A stretch of 64,000 nt of DNA, from the NCBI RefSeq assembly GCF_001613145.1, contig NZ_BDBU01000053.1, positions 1 through 64,000 of the forward strand, in the 5' to 3' direction. A model generated the notes under the pieces. That model made no database searches and was not told the origin of the DNA. It saw only the letters and a program-made list of their open reading frames with translations. Both the position numbers and the translations under genes were made by a program. This stretch comes from Nocardia jejuensis NBRC 103114 (lineage in GTDB: Bacteria > Actinomycetota > Actinomycetes > Mycobacteriales > Mycobacteriaceae). Positions 53,175 through 61,706 of the stretch are shown here, in pieces. Positions within the stretch are counted from its first letter, which is position 1. Every line of letters starts with the position of its first letter.

Positions 53175-54274
53175 CGAGTCAGCCCCAGGAGTGCGGCGGT
53201 GAGCCCGAAGTCGGGACCGAAATCCATCAGCCGCCCGGTTCGGCAACCGTCCGAACGCAATTGGACGCGTTCGCAGAACAGCGAGAGCAGTTCGTTGTCC
53301 AGCAACGTCTTTCCGGTCAGCAGGTGCAGGCGCAGCGCGCCCTGTTCGTTGCTGGTGGCATTGGCGTAGTTCTGGAAGAACAGCGGTGCGATGTCCACCA
53401 CCTCGGTGAGCCCGCGCGAGTTGTCGCGCATCTGCTGGGTGATGGTGGTGAGCTTGCTCAGCGCGGTGGTCAGCGGGCCGCGATTGTCCGCGACGACCGA
53501 GCTGGTGTTGGTGACGAAGTCGTCGAGCTGGGCCAGCACCGCCTGCAGGCCGGGAGCCTGATCACGCAGCAGCGTCATCAATTCGGTGAGCCTGCCGCTG
53601 AAATCGCGCACGGTCTGGTCGTTGTCGGCGACGATCTGGGTGATCTCGTTGAGTTTCACAATGGTCGTGGACACCTGGTCCTTGTTCGCCATGCCGACCT
53701 CGAGCGCCGAGGACAGCGCGTCCAGGGTCTGGCGGATCTTGTCGCCGTTGCCGTCGAGCATCGGGAACAGCACGCGGCTGGCCATCGGGCCGTCGGCCGG
53801 ATCGCCCTGCAGCGATTGGCCCAGCTGCTCGAAATTGCGCAGGACGCGATCGAGATCCACTGGGGTTCTGGTGCGCGCCAACGGAATATGCATGCCGTCG
53901 GTGAGCAGCGGACCGGTGCCCGTGTAGGCGGGGGTGAGCTCGACGTGGCGGTTGGTGATCAGCTGCGGGGAGATGAGCGCGGCGAGCGCGTCCTGCGGCA
54001 CCTCGGTGCCGTGATCCACGCTCATGCGGACCTCGACGTACTCACCGCGCGGGGTGATGGCATCGACCGTGCCGACCGGCAGGCCGAGTACCGCCACCTC
54101 GTTGCCGACATACAGTCCCGCGACGTTCTCGAAGTCGGCGCTGAAATGGATCCGGCCGCCGCGCACCGAGTCCGCCAGCGAGGTGAACGCCTGCGGCAGT
54201 GCACAACCCGCGCCGAGCAGCGCCACCGCGGCCAGTACGGTCAATTGGAGCAAGACACGCATCCGGGTCCTCAT
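53171..54274 (-). CDS. mceD: Mce-family protein D with lipobox
   Basis: The 367-residue protein starts at ATG 54274. Its signal (VLLQLTVLAAVALLGAGC) ends in GAGC, a lipobox, so it too appears lipidated. The MCE domain (FSADFENVAGLYVGNEVAVL; GLPVGTVDAI) and helical body follow. A conserved C-terminal pair of cysteines (LFCERVQLRSDGC) may form a disulphide. It is coupled to mceC and mceE by ATGA overlaps. Confidence 0.93.
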   Translation of the reverse strand: MRTRMRVLLQLTVLAAVALLGAGCALPQAFTSLADSVRGGRIHFSADFENVAGLYVGNEVAVLGLPVGTVDAITPRGEYVEVRMSVDHGTEVPQDALAALISPQLITNRHVELTPAYTGTGPLLTDGMHIPLARTRTPVDLDRVLRNFEQLGQSLQGDPADGPMASRVLFPMLDGNGDKIRQTLDALSSALEVGMANKDQVSTTIVKLNEITQIVADNDQTVRDFSGRLTELMTLLRDQAPGLQAVLAQLDDFVTNTSSVVADNRGPLTTALSKLTTITQQMRDNSRGLTEVVDIAPLFFQNYANATSNEQGALRLHLLTGKTLLDNELLSLFCERVQLRSDGCRTGRLMDFGPDFGLTAALLGLTR

Positions 54275-55347
54275 CTGCAGTCCTGAACGGCGTTGGGCAG
54301 GCACAGCCAGTTGTCCGGGAAGATCCACGGCAGGTAGATGTCGCCATAGGGTCCGTTGCCGAACGCATTGTTGAACTGGCGCAATGTCACCGGCATGACC
54401 TGGTACAGCCGGTCCAGGTTCTCCTTGTTCTTGGTGAGACCGTCGGACATGGTGTTCAGGTTCTCGATCAGCGGCCCGAGTTGCCCGCCGTTCTCCACGC
54501 CCATGTCCCGCAGGGCTTTCGAGACCGAGGCGATATTGTCCAGCAGCTGACGCAGCAGATCCTGGCGACTGGACACCGCGTCACCGATGGCCTGACCTCG
54601 GGTGAGCAGCAGGAGAACGCTGTTCTGGTTGTCGGCCACCAGCTGGGACACCTGACCCATGTTCTTCAGCAGCGAGTCGACCTCGTCGCGGCGGTCGCTG
54701 ATGATCTTTGCCAGCGCGCCGACGCTGTCCAGGGCCTGCGCGGTCAGCTTCGGCGAATCACCCAGCTGCTGCCCGACCGCGTCGAGGGATCTGCGCAGCA
54801 GCTCCGGATCCAGGCGCTCGAGGTGTTCGAAGGAGTTCTTGTAGGTCGGATCGTTCACGACCTTGGCCAGGTTGTACGGAACGGTGGTGTGGTCCAGGCG
54901 AATTCGTCGCTGCGGCAGCCCCGATCCGGTGCCCGGGGTCAGCGCGATGTGCATCTTGCCGAGAATCGTCGACATCTTGATGTCGGCGCGAGCGTCCGCT
55001 CCGAGCTCGACCGAGCGGTCCACCGCCATCTCGACCAGGATGTGCCCGTTCTCGATGCGCGCGGATTCGACCGTGCCGACCTGGATTCCGGACATGTCGA
55101 CGCTGTCGCCCGTCCGCAGTCCGGCCGCCTGCGCGAACTCGCCGTACACGGTGGATTCGCCCAGGTGCAGGCGGGTCACGATGCCGGAGCCCAGCAGCAG
55201 CGCGAGGATCGCCCCGCCCACTCCGACGCCCAGCCACCAGTGCCGGTTCTGCGAGAAGCCGGGAACGGCGGCCCACATGCGCGACAGGCGCGGGAGCCCG
55301 AACCGTTCGAGCCCGCGATCGAACCGGGTGCGGAATCGTTCCATCAT
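54271..55347 (-). CDS. mceC: Mce-family protein C
   Basis: The 358-residue protein starts at ATG 55347. It has a basic cytosolic N-terminus, one transmembrane helix (LGVGVGGAILALLLGSGIV) and the MCE domain (YGEFAQAAGLRTGDSVDMSG; IQVGTVESARI), a helical body and a C-terminal tail with two cysteines (NWLCLPNAVQDC). The tandem ATGATG overlaps the mceB stop. It is a tunnel subunit of the Mce lipid importer. Confidence 0.94.
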   Translation of the reverse strand: MMERFRTRFDRGLERFGLPRLSRMWAAVPGFSQNRHWWLGVGVGGAILALLLGSGIVTRLHLGESTVYGEFAQAAGLRTGDSVDMSGIQVGTVESARIENGHILVEMAVDRSVELGADARADIKMSTILGKMHIALTPGTGSGLPQRRIRLDHTTVPYNLAKVVNDPTYKNSFEHLERLDPELLRRSLDAVGQQLGDSPKLTAQALDSVGALAKIISDRRDEVDSLLKNMGQVSQLVADNQNSVLLLLTRGQAIGDAVSSRQDLLRQLLDNIASVSKALRDMGVENGGQLGPLIENLNTMSDGLTKNKENLDRLYQVMPVTLRQFNNAFGNGPYGDIYLPWIFPDNWLCLPNAVQDCR

Positions 55348-56363
55348 CGGCACACCTCCGAATGACTGTTGCCGCCGACCTGTGGCAGCAGTCCCGGGGG
55401 CAGCAGGACACCCCACAGCGACACGTCCAGCGAGCAGATATAGGAACTGATGTACGCGCCGTTGCCGCTGATCCGGGCCAGGCCCGCGAGCACGAAGGGC
55501 AGTTCCGAGGCCGCCGTGTCGAGCCGCGCCCCATTGGACAGCAGCAGGTTCACCCCGGTGGTGGCCTCGGCCTGGGCGCGCGCCATTCCCGGCTTCACCC
55601 GCAGGATCAGATCGGTGAGCGAGGTGGTGGAGGTCGCGGCCTGGGTGACGGCGTTCTTCAGCGTCTCGCCCTCCGCATACAGGCCGCTGACGAGGGCATT
55701 GGATTGCGCGATCAGGGTTTCCAGTTCGGTACTGCGATTGGCCAGACCGGCGACCACACCGCTGAGGTTGGTGATGACGTCACCGAGGATCTGATCGCGC
55801 AGCTGGAAGGTCGAGGCCAGGCCGGCGGCCTGAGTGATCAAGGCGCTCAGCGATACTCCGTCACCCTGCAGCGCCTGCACCAGGGTCTGCGAGAGCGAAT
55901 TGACCTGATCGGGTTGCAGCAGGCTGAACAGCGGTTCGAAGCCGGAGAGCAGAGTCGAGACGTCGAAGGAGGATTCGGTGCGCTCGAGCGGGATGGTGGC
56001 GCCCGGGGGCAGCGGCTCACCACCGGGGGGACCCGACAGCTCGACGTAGCGCTGCCCGATCAGGTTCTGATACCGGATGAGTGCCTTGGTCGCCGGGTAG
56101 ATCGACTGTCGGGCACGCACTTGCACGACGACGCGCGCATTGCGGCCGGAGTCGAATCCGATGGCGTCGACCCGGCCCACCCGCACGCCGGCCACGCGAA
56201 CGTCGTCTCCGACGCGCAGGCCGAGCACATCGTGGAAGGTCGCCGCGTACTTGTGCGTGTCCCCCGGAACCGAGCGCTGCAGGGTCGACCAGATCGTGTA
56301 GGTGGCGATCACCGAGGCCAGCACGAAGACCGCGAAACCGAGTGTGGCGGAACGATTCTTCAT
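55344..56363 (-). CDS. mceB: Mce-family protein B
   Basis: The 339-residue protein has an N-terminal membrane anchor (LGFAVFVLASVIATYTIW), the MCE domain (YAATFHDVLGLRVGDDVRVA; GVRVGRVDAIGF), a helical body and a C-terminal segment with SYICSLDVS and SEVC, whose cysteines may pair. It overlaps mceA and mceC by four bases each. Confidence 0.94.
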   Translation of the reverse strand: MKNRSATLGFAVFVLASVIATYTIWSTLQRSVPGDTHKYAATFHDVLGLRVGDDVRVAGVRVGRVDAIGFDSGRNARVVVQVRARQSIYPATKALIRYQNLIGQRYVELSGPPGGEPLPPGATIPLERTESSFDVSTLLSGFEPLFSLLQPDQVNSLSQTLVQALQGDGVSLSALITQAAGLASTFQLRDQILGDVITNLSGVVAGLANRSTELETLIAQSNALVSGLYAEGETLKNAVTQAATSTTSLTDLILRVKPGMARAQAEATTGVNLLLSNGARLDTAASELPFVLAGLARISGNGAYISSYICSLDVSLWGVLLPPGLLPQVGGNSHSEVCR

Positions 56364-57730
56364 CGGTTCGCCCCTTCCGGGGTGGGTGCGAGCGTCACGG
56401 AGCCGCCGGTCAGCGCGGCACCGAGCAGCAGCGACTGCGCGGCGTTGGGTTTCCCGCCGGTCAGGGCGCTGACCGCGTCGGGTCCGCTCAGCATGATCGG
56501 CGCCGAGGCGGGCTGGGCCTGGCCGGGCAGCGTGAACGGCAGGGTCGGCAGGCCCGGGATCGTGGGCAGTCCGGGGACGCCCGGCGCCGCCACCGGGTCG
56601 CGCGGTCCGACCGCGCCGGGCTGAAGCTGTGCCGGAAACTCCTGCGCCGGGGCTGTTTCCGGCACGGTTCCGGCACGGCAGCGCGGTCCGGTGAGATCGC
56701 CGTAGCGCGGGCAGTCCGCCGCCGTGTACTGGGTGAACGGCGTGAAGGTCACATCGATGCTCCAGACCATCTGCTTGCCCGGACCCCAGCTGAAGACCGA
56801 GGCCAACCGGCTCAGGGCGGTGTTGAGATTGCCGATCGCGAAGGCGATGGCGTCCGGGTCGGCGGCCAGCGCACCGAAGGTCTGATCCAGTCCGACCACC
56901 AATTCCTTTCCGGAGTCGGGGTTCCGGGCGAAGAGGGCGTTGGTGGTGTCGAGTGCGGAACCGGCCGAGGTGAGCAGTGCGACGAGGTTCGCGCGCCGAT
57001 CGACCAGCGTGCGGGCCGAGGTCACCGACTGGTTCAGCGCGTCGATCAGGTCCGGCGCGGACCGGCTCACCGCCGAGGCGGCGAGTCCGAGATTGCCCAG
57101 CAGGTCACCGACCCCGGGCACCGCGTGCACCTCGGTGACCCACTGATCGAGCCGCTCGATGGTCGAACCCGGCACTCGCGCACCGGGATCGAGCGCGTCG
57201 GCCAGGGTGCCGAGCACGTGGCCGAGCTTCTCGGGCTGGATGTTCGCCAGCACCGTGCGCAGCGTGGTCAGGGTGGTCTGCAGTTCGGCGGTGCCGCGGC
57301 TGGTGTCCTGGGCGATCCTCGCTCCGGCGCGCAGGCCGCGCGGGCCCGCGCCGTTGTCGACCAGTTCCAGCGCGGTGACGCCGAAGATATTGGCGGGAAT
57401 CACGCGGGCGGTCACGGTGCTGGGAATAGCCTCCGCGGCAGCGGATTTCAGTTCGATGCGCACATCCTGACGGCGTCCCTTCGCGGCGATGTCCACCGAA
57501 TGCACGGTCCCGACCAGCATCCCGCGGAACTTCACGTCCGCCCGGGCGGGCAGGCCGTCGCCGGTGCTGGTCATCACCGCCACCACCCGGACGGTGTCGT
57601 CGAACGCCCCCTGAAATCGCAAGGCGGACAGCCCGAGTACGACCGCGAAGGCCGTGAGCACGGCGAGTCCGATCAGGCCCAGCCGTCGCACGGACGGCCC
57701 CCGCCCGCTCGGATCCAGATTCATTGTCAT
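56360..57730 (-). CDS. mceA: Mce-family protein A
   Basis: The 456-residue protein starts at the first of two ATGs (57730), 14 bp after yrbEB. It has a transmembrane anchor (LGLIGLAVLTAFAVVLGLSA), the MCE domain (VAVMTSTGDGLPARADVKF; RGMLVGTVHSVDI), a helical body, paired cysteines in AADCPRYGDLTGPRC and a proline-rich tail. It is the first of the six Mce subunits that build the periplasmic lipid conduit. Confidence 0.95.
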   Translation of the reverse strand: MTMNLDPSGRGPSVRRLGLIGLAVLTAFAVVLGLSALRFQGAFDDTVRVVAVMTSTGDGLPARADVKFRGMLVGTVHSVDIAAKGRRQDVRIELKSAAAEAIPSTVTARVIPANIFGVTALELVDNGAGPRGLRAGARIAQDTSRGTAELQTTLTTLRTVLANIQPEKLGHVLGTLADALDPGARVPGSTIERLDQWVTEVHAVPGVGDLLGNLGLAASAVSRSAPDLIDALNQSVTSARTLVDRRANLVALLTSAGSALDTTNALFARNPDSGKELVVGLDQTFGALAADPDAIAFAIGNLNTALSRLASVFSWGPGKQMVWSIDVTFTPFTQYTAADCPRYGDLTGPRCRAGTVPETAPAQEFPAQLQPGAVGPRDPVAAPGVPGLPTIPGLPTLPFTLPGQAQPASAPIMLSGPDAVSALTGGKPNAAQSLLLGAALTGGSVTLAPTPEGANR

Positions 57731-57744
57731 GGTGTGTGTTCCGT

Positions 57745-58605
57745 CTACCCGGAGATGCGGATGCCGGGGTCGATGCCCCAGATCGTCATGGTGAGAAGCA
57801 GATTGGCGAAGACGACCGCGATGATGGTCACCTTGATCGCCCGGCCGGCGGCCACGCCGACGCCCTCGGGTCCGCCGGCCGCGACGAATCCGTAGTAGCA
57901 CTGGATGAAGGTGGCCAGCAGCGTGAACGCCACCACCTTGAGCACCGAGTACACGACATCGGCGCTGTCGAAGAACTGATGGAAGTAGTGGTCGTAGGTG
58001 CCCGCGGTGGTGCCGCCCAGGAGCAGCACGGTGAGCTTGGTGGTGATGTACGCGGTCGCCAGGCCCACCGCGTACAGCGGCAGGGTCGCCACCACGGCGG
58101 CCAGCATGCGCGTGGTCACCAGGAACGGAAGCGGCCGGATGGCAATGGATTCCAGCGCGTCGATCTCCTCGGAGATGCGCATGGAACCGAGCTGCGCGGT
58201 GAACCGGCATCCGGCCTGCGCCGCGAACGCCAGGGTCGCCAGCAGCGGCGCGAGCTCCCTGGTGGTCGCGAAGCCGGAGATCGCTCCGGTCAGCGGGCTC
58301 ATGGTCAGCAGATCCAGCGCGGTATGCGATTCCATGCCGACGGTGGTGCCGCCGAAGCCACACAGGATCACCACCACGCCCGCGGTGCCGCCGCCCACCA
58401 CCAGCGAGCCGTTGCCCCAGGTGACATCGCTGATCAGCCGCAGCACTTCCTTGCGGTAGTGCCGCAGCACGAACGGAATCGCCGCGAGCGCGTTGAAGAA
58501 CACCATGGCCTGATGTCCCAGACGGACCGGGATCCGGGTCGGACCGCGCAGCGCGGTGCGCAGCCGCTGCGCCGGGCGGAGCACGGGCGGAACGTAATTC
58601 GCCAT
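57745..58605 (-). CDS. yrbEB: YrbE-type permease B of the mce locus
   Basis: The 286-residue MlaE/YrbE-family inner-membrane permease has about five helices and the conserved cytosolic segment SMRISEEIDALESIAI, which contacts the ATPase. With YrbEA it makes the membrane part of an ABC-type lipid importer powered by an MceG ATPase, which is encoded elsewhere. It starts one base after the yrbEA stop. Confidence 0.95.
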   Translation of the reverse strand: MANYVPPVLRPAQRLRTALRGPTRIPVRLGHQAMVFFNALAAIPFVLRHYRKEVLRLISDVTWGNGSLVVGGGTAGVVVILCGFGGTTVGMESHTALDLLTMSPLTGAISGFATTRELAPLLATLAFAAQAGCRFTAQLGSMRISEEIDALESIAIRPLPFLVTTRMLAAVVATLPLYAVGLATAYITTKLTVLLLGGTTAGTYDHYFHQFFDSADVVYSVLKVVAFTLLATFIQCYYGFVAAGGPEGVGVAAGRAIKVTIIAVVFANLLLTMTIWGIDPGIRISG

Positions 58606-58606
58606 C

Positions 58607-59494
58607 TCAGAGCACCTTCGAGGGCATGACGGTGTTGTAGATCTGGGTGATGATGACGTTGACCCCGAACAGGATGATCGCGGAACTCACGACCGCGGAA
58701 TTGACCGAATTGGCGACGCTGGCCGGGCCGCCCTTGGTGTTGAGCCCGGTATCGCAGGCGATGATCGCGGTCAGCGCGCCGAAGACCATGGCCTTGAACA
58801 CCGCCACCGCCAGATCCGCCGCGACCGCGAAGGACGCGAACGTGCTGATGTAGGACCCCGGGGTGCCGGACTGGATGTAGACGTTGAACAGATATCCGGT
58901 GGCGAAGCCGATGAACACGACGAACCCGCACAGCAGCATGCTGACCAGTACGGCGGCCGCGAGCCGGGGCGCGACGAGTCGCCGGATCGGGTCCACGCCC
59001 ATCACCTTCATGGCATCGATCTCCTCGCGGATGGTGCGGGAGCCCAGGTCCGCGCACATCGAGGAGCCGACCGCGCCGGCGATCATCAGCGAGGTCACCA
59101 GGGGCGCACCCTGGCGGATGATGCCCAGGCCGTTCACCGCGCCGATGAAGGTGGTCGCGCCGACCTGGCTCACGAGCGAGCCGACCTGGACCGCGACCAC
59201 CACCGCGATGGGGATGGCCACCAGCAGTGTCGGGATGGCGGCGACATTCGCCATGAAGGCGCACTGGCGAATGAACTCGCCGTAGGGAAAGCGCCGCCGG
59301 ATCATCGAGGTGACGAGTTCGGCGCCCGCGCGCCCGGCCATCACGGTCTGGCGGCCCAGCGTCTCGACCGACCGTTGCGGATGGTCCCGCCAGTACGCGA
59401 GCGCGGTGCGGACGACCCGGTCCCGGTCCGCTCGACGTGCCCGAATCTTGGCCGCAGCCTCGGACGATCTCGCCGCGGCCTCGGTTGATGTCAC
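58607..59494 (-). CDS. yrbEA: YrbE-type permease A of the mce locus
   Basis: The protein has about 295 residues from GTG 59494, with GGGGAGG eight bases upstream; an ATG at 59518 is less likely. The N-terminus is charged and helical (KIRARRADRDRVVRTALAYW). Five helices and the family motif SRTIREEIDAMKVMGVDPI follow. It is the first gene of the nine-gene mce operon. The divergent tetR start lies about 140 bp away, with a 36-bp inverted repeat between them. Confidence 0.95.
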   Translation of the reverse strand: MTSTEAAARSSEAAAKIRARRADRDRVVRTALAYWRDHPQRSVETLGRQTVMAGRAGAELVTSMIRRRFPYGEFIRQCAFMANVAAIPTLLVAIPIAVVVAVQVGSLVSQVGATTFIGAVNGLGIIRQGAPLVTSLMIAGAVGSSMCADLGSRTIREEIDAMKVMGVDPIRRLVAPRLAAAVLVSMLLCGFVVFIGFATGYLFNVYIQSGTPGSYISTFASFAVAADLAVAVFKAMVFGALTAIIACDTGLNTKGGPASVANSVNSAVVSSAIILFGVNVIITQIYNTVMPSKVL

Positions 59495-59530
59495 TGTGTC
59501 GCCTCCCCAGAGCAGCACGCCCCCATTTTT

Positions 59531-59566
59531 TACGCGAACGTAGAACTTCTTTTCTACGCTCGCGTA
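59531..59566. promoter_or_regulatory. 36-bp inverted repeat, probable operator of the mce operon
   Basis: Nested perfect arms are centred at 59548.5: TACGCGA (59531-59537) with TCGCGTA (59560-59566), and CGTAGAA (59539-59545) with TTCTACG (59552-59558). It lies 37-72 bp upstream of yrbEA and 69-104 bp upstream of the divergent tetR. This is the expected position for a repressor acting on both. Confidence 0.8.
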
Positions 59567-59634
59567 GAGTTAGTGGATGAGACAGTACCAAGGTGTGACC
59601 CAGGTCGCTACCATTCCTGCGAGATGATTCCCGA

Positions 59635-60348
59635 GTGACCGTGCAGAAGAAGTCGGCTGGCGTCTGGCAGATCGCACCCCCGCACCCCGCCACGCCCCCG
59701 CGTCGGCGCAACGCACCGCGCCTGCCACCGGACGAGCGTCGCACCCAATTACTCGACGCCGCGCTGCGCGTGGTGGGTCGCGACGGCCTGGCTCAACTCA
59801 CCATGCAATCGGTGGCCAAGGAGGCCGGGGTCGCCAAGCCGGTGCTCTACGCGCTGTATCCGACCGCGCCCGAACTGGTCGCCGCCCTGCTGCGCCGCGA
59901 ACACGCGCGCGGTATGGCGCAGGTGCTCGGCGCGATGCCGACCGATCTGCGCCGAGCCGATCCCGACGCCGAATTCATCGGCGCGGCAATGGGATTCCTG
60001 GAGGCGGTCTACGCGGACCCGATGCGCTGGCGGCTGATCCTGGTGCACGCGGACGGTGCGCCGTCCGATTATCGCGAGGTGCTCACCGCCGCGCGTGATC
60101 AATTGCTCGCGCGCTGTATCGAACTGCTCGCGGTCGGCATCCGGGTGCGCGGCGGCCCCGAGGACGCCGATATCGAACTCATCGGCACCGCCATGCTCGG
60201 GTTCATCGAGGTGCTGGGCCGCATGGTGCTGTCCAATCGCCAGCAGTTCCCACCGGAGCGGTTGCGCTCGACCGTGCGCGCCCTGCTGCGCACCATCCCC
60301 CGGGCGTCGGACTCGACAGCGCCGGTGGCATCGGAGGACTCCGCCTGA
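59635..60348 (+). CDS. TetR-family regulator divergent from the mce operon
   Basis: The 237-residue protein starts at GTG 59635. A proline/arginine-rich N-terminal tail of about 32 residues precedes the helix-turn-helix (LTMQSVAKEAGVAKPVLYAL), followed by a helical ligand domain. It is much shorter than mycobacterial Mce3R, which has two TetR units, and unlike GntR-type Mce1R. Its divergent place across the inverted repeat suggests it represses the mce operon and itself, with a lipid or CoA ester as possible inducer. Confidence 0.92.
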   Translation: MTVQKKSAGVWQIAPPHPATPPRRRNAPRLPPDERRTQLLDAALRVVGRDGLAQLTMQSVAKEAGVAKPVLYALYPTAPELVAALLRREHARGMAQVLGAMPTDLRRADPDAEFIGAAMGFLEAVYADPMRWRLILVHADGAPSDYREVLTAARDQLLARCIELLAVGIRVRGGPEDADIELIGTAMLGFIEVLGRMVLSNRQQFPPERLRSTVRALLRTIPRASDSTAPVASEDSA

Positions 60349-60804
60349 TCGATCGAGAGATCAAGGCGGAGTTCGTATTCCGATGGTTGACCGAATTGTC
60401 GGTGCGCGCTTTGTCGGCCGCGCCCGATAACACCCGACTTCGAGAACCTTCGGCGTTGCTACCGTGCGGTCCCGTAGCGGACACCGCCACACCGAATTTC
60501 GCAATTCGACTCGCGGCACGGTGTCGCCGATGAATTCCGATCGGCACCGCGCAGTCGATTAACGAGGATTTCGAGTACGTCGCGGCAGCGAACCGAAACT
60601 CGCATATCAGCGACGCCCGAAGGCACGTGCACCGGCAATGCGCATACCGAGCCGATGAGACGCGACGAATGGCGGGACAGTGTGCGCCGCAGCGCGACTC
60701 GCCGAGCGCGACACACAGACCGCACGGTATTTAAAATACCATATGCCGGTTTTGACTGATACGCGAATCGGCCCGGAGTCGGCCCGAACGGAACGCTCCG
60801 CGGC
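60349..60804. other. 456-bp gap between convergent genes
   Basis: I see no convincing gene. A 15-bp AT-rich palindrome lies at 60726-60740, just before a short frame at 60743 that runs antisense into the next gene. Confidence 0.5.
60726..60740. promoter_or_regulatory. AT-rich 15-bp palindrome
   Basis: GGTATTTAAAATACC has perfect 7-bp arms around a central A. It is conspicuous in this GC-rich DNA. It lies downstream of both flanking genes, so its role is unclear. Confidence 0.4.
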
Positions 60805-61104
60805 CTACGGGCTGCCGGATCCCGCCTGGCAGAAGGGTGCGCAGGTGCTCGGCGCGGTGGGCGCGGGGGCGGGTCCGTGATCGAAATGCGCCGTACTGAC
60901 GATAATCATCAGTACTATTGCGACAAATACGACTGCGGCGCCGGCGCGAAGGAAAGTCGCCCAGTCGAGTCGGCGGAAACCGACCACCGAGGTGCCATCG
61001 GCGGCGGTCATGAACCAACCGTCCGGATTTGCGTTGTAGACCTGATCTTGGGCATCGACAGCCCAGCCGTATACCAAAGTGGGAGGCAACAGCCTCATCC
61101 CCAT
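60805..61104 (-). CDS. small single-pass membrane protein
   Basis: The protein has about 99 residues; ATGs at 61131 and 61098 are also possible. The N-terminal part (LVYGWAVDAQDQVYNANPDG, FMTAADGTSVVGFRRLDW) is soluble and aromatic, then one transmembrane helix (AGAAVVFVAIVLMIIVSTA) and a proline/alanine-rich tail with CAPFC. No domain was recognised; amino-acid use looks genuinely protein-like. Confidence 0.6.
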   Translation of the reverse strand: MGMRLLPPTLVYGWAVDAQDQVYNANPDGWFMTAADGTSVVGFRRLDWATFLRAGAAVVFVAIVLMIIVSTAHFDHGPAPAPTAPSTCAPFCQAGSGSP

Positions 61105-61283
61105 TTCTGAACCGGATAGTGTCATGAGCATGACCGCGGATCAGCGTACGCCGAGTAATTCCCGATAGCTATAGGCATATTTTCCGTTCACCGCGCGCCT
61201 GTCACACGAGCGGCCATCCGTCGGCCATTCTGTCGAACGAGGGTGCCGCAGAGGGAATCCGACAATACGGAAGGCGGTGGGAA

Positions 61284-61646
61284 ATGCGCGTAGTGGCCGA
61301 GGTGCTGGTGGGCCTGCTCGCGGCGTTGCACATCTACATCCTGGTGATGGAGATGTTCCTGTGGACCGCGCCGCGCACTCGCGTCGCATTCGGGATGACT
61401 CCGGAATACGCGGACTCGACCAAGGTGATGGCCGCCAATCAGGGCCTGTACAACGGGTTTCTGGCCGCGGGACTGATCTGGGGCGTGATCGCGTCGGACC
61501 CGGTCGGCCATGCGGCACAGGTGTTCTTCACCGCGTGCGTGGTGGTGGCCGGACTCTACGGCGGCGCGACGGCGAGCCGGCGGATCCTGCTGGTGCAAGC
61601 CCTGCCCGGCGCCGTCGCATTGGGGGCGGTGCTGCTCGCCGGATAG
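61284..61646 (+). CDS. DUF1304-family membrane protein
   Basis: The 120-residue protein has four transmembrane helices typical of DUF1304: VLVGLLAALHIYILVMEMF, NQGLYNGFLAAGLIWGVIA, VFFTACVVVAGLYGG and LPGAVALGAVLLAG. The conserved MANQGLYN-like segment (AANQGLYNGF) is present. Function unknown. It lies 60 bp before the M20 amidohydrolase gene and may be co-transcribed. Confidence 0.88.
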   Translation: MRVVAEVLVGLLAALHIYILVMEMFLWTAPRTRVAFGMTPEYADSTKVMAANQGLYNGFLAAGLIWGVIASDPVGHAAQVFFTACVVVAGLYGGATASRRILLVQALPGAVALGAVLLAG

Positions 61647-61706
61647 GCGGCCCACACGAAATCCATTGCAGCCGACTGGTTACGGCGACGACCCGAGGGA
61701 GCGAAT

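Noticed and set aside
60743..60880. 45-codon plus-strand ORF directly after the AT-rich palindrome
   Set aside because: It runs antisense through the end of the more protein-like membrane gene and has no clear ribosome binding site, so it is mentioned only with the palindrome.
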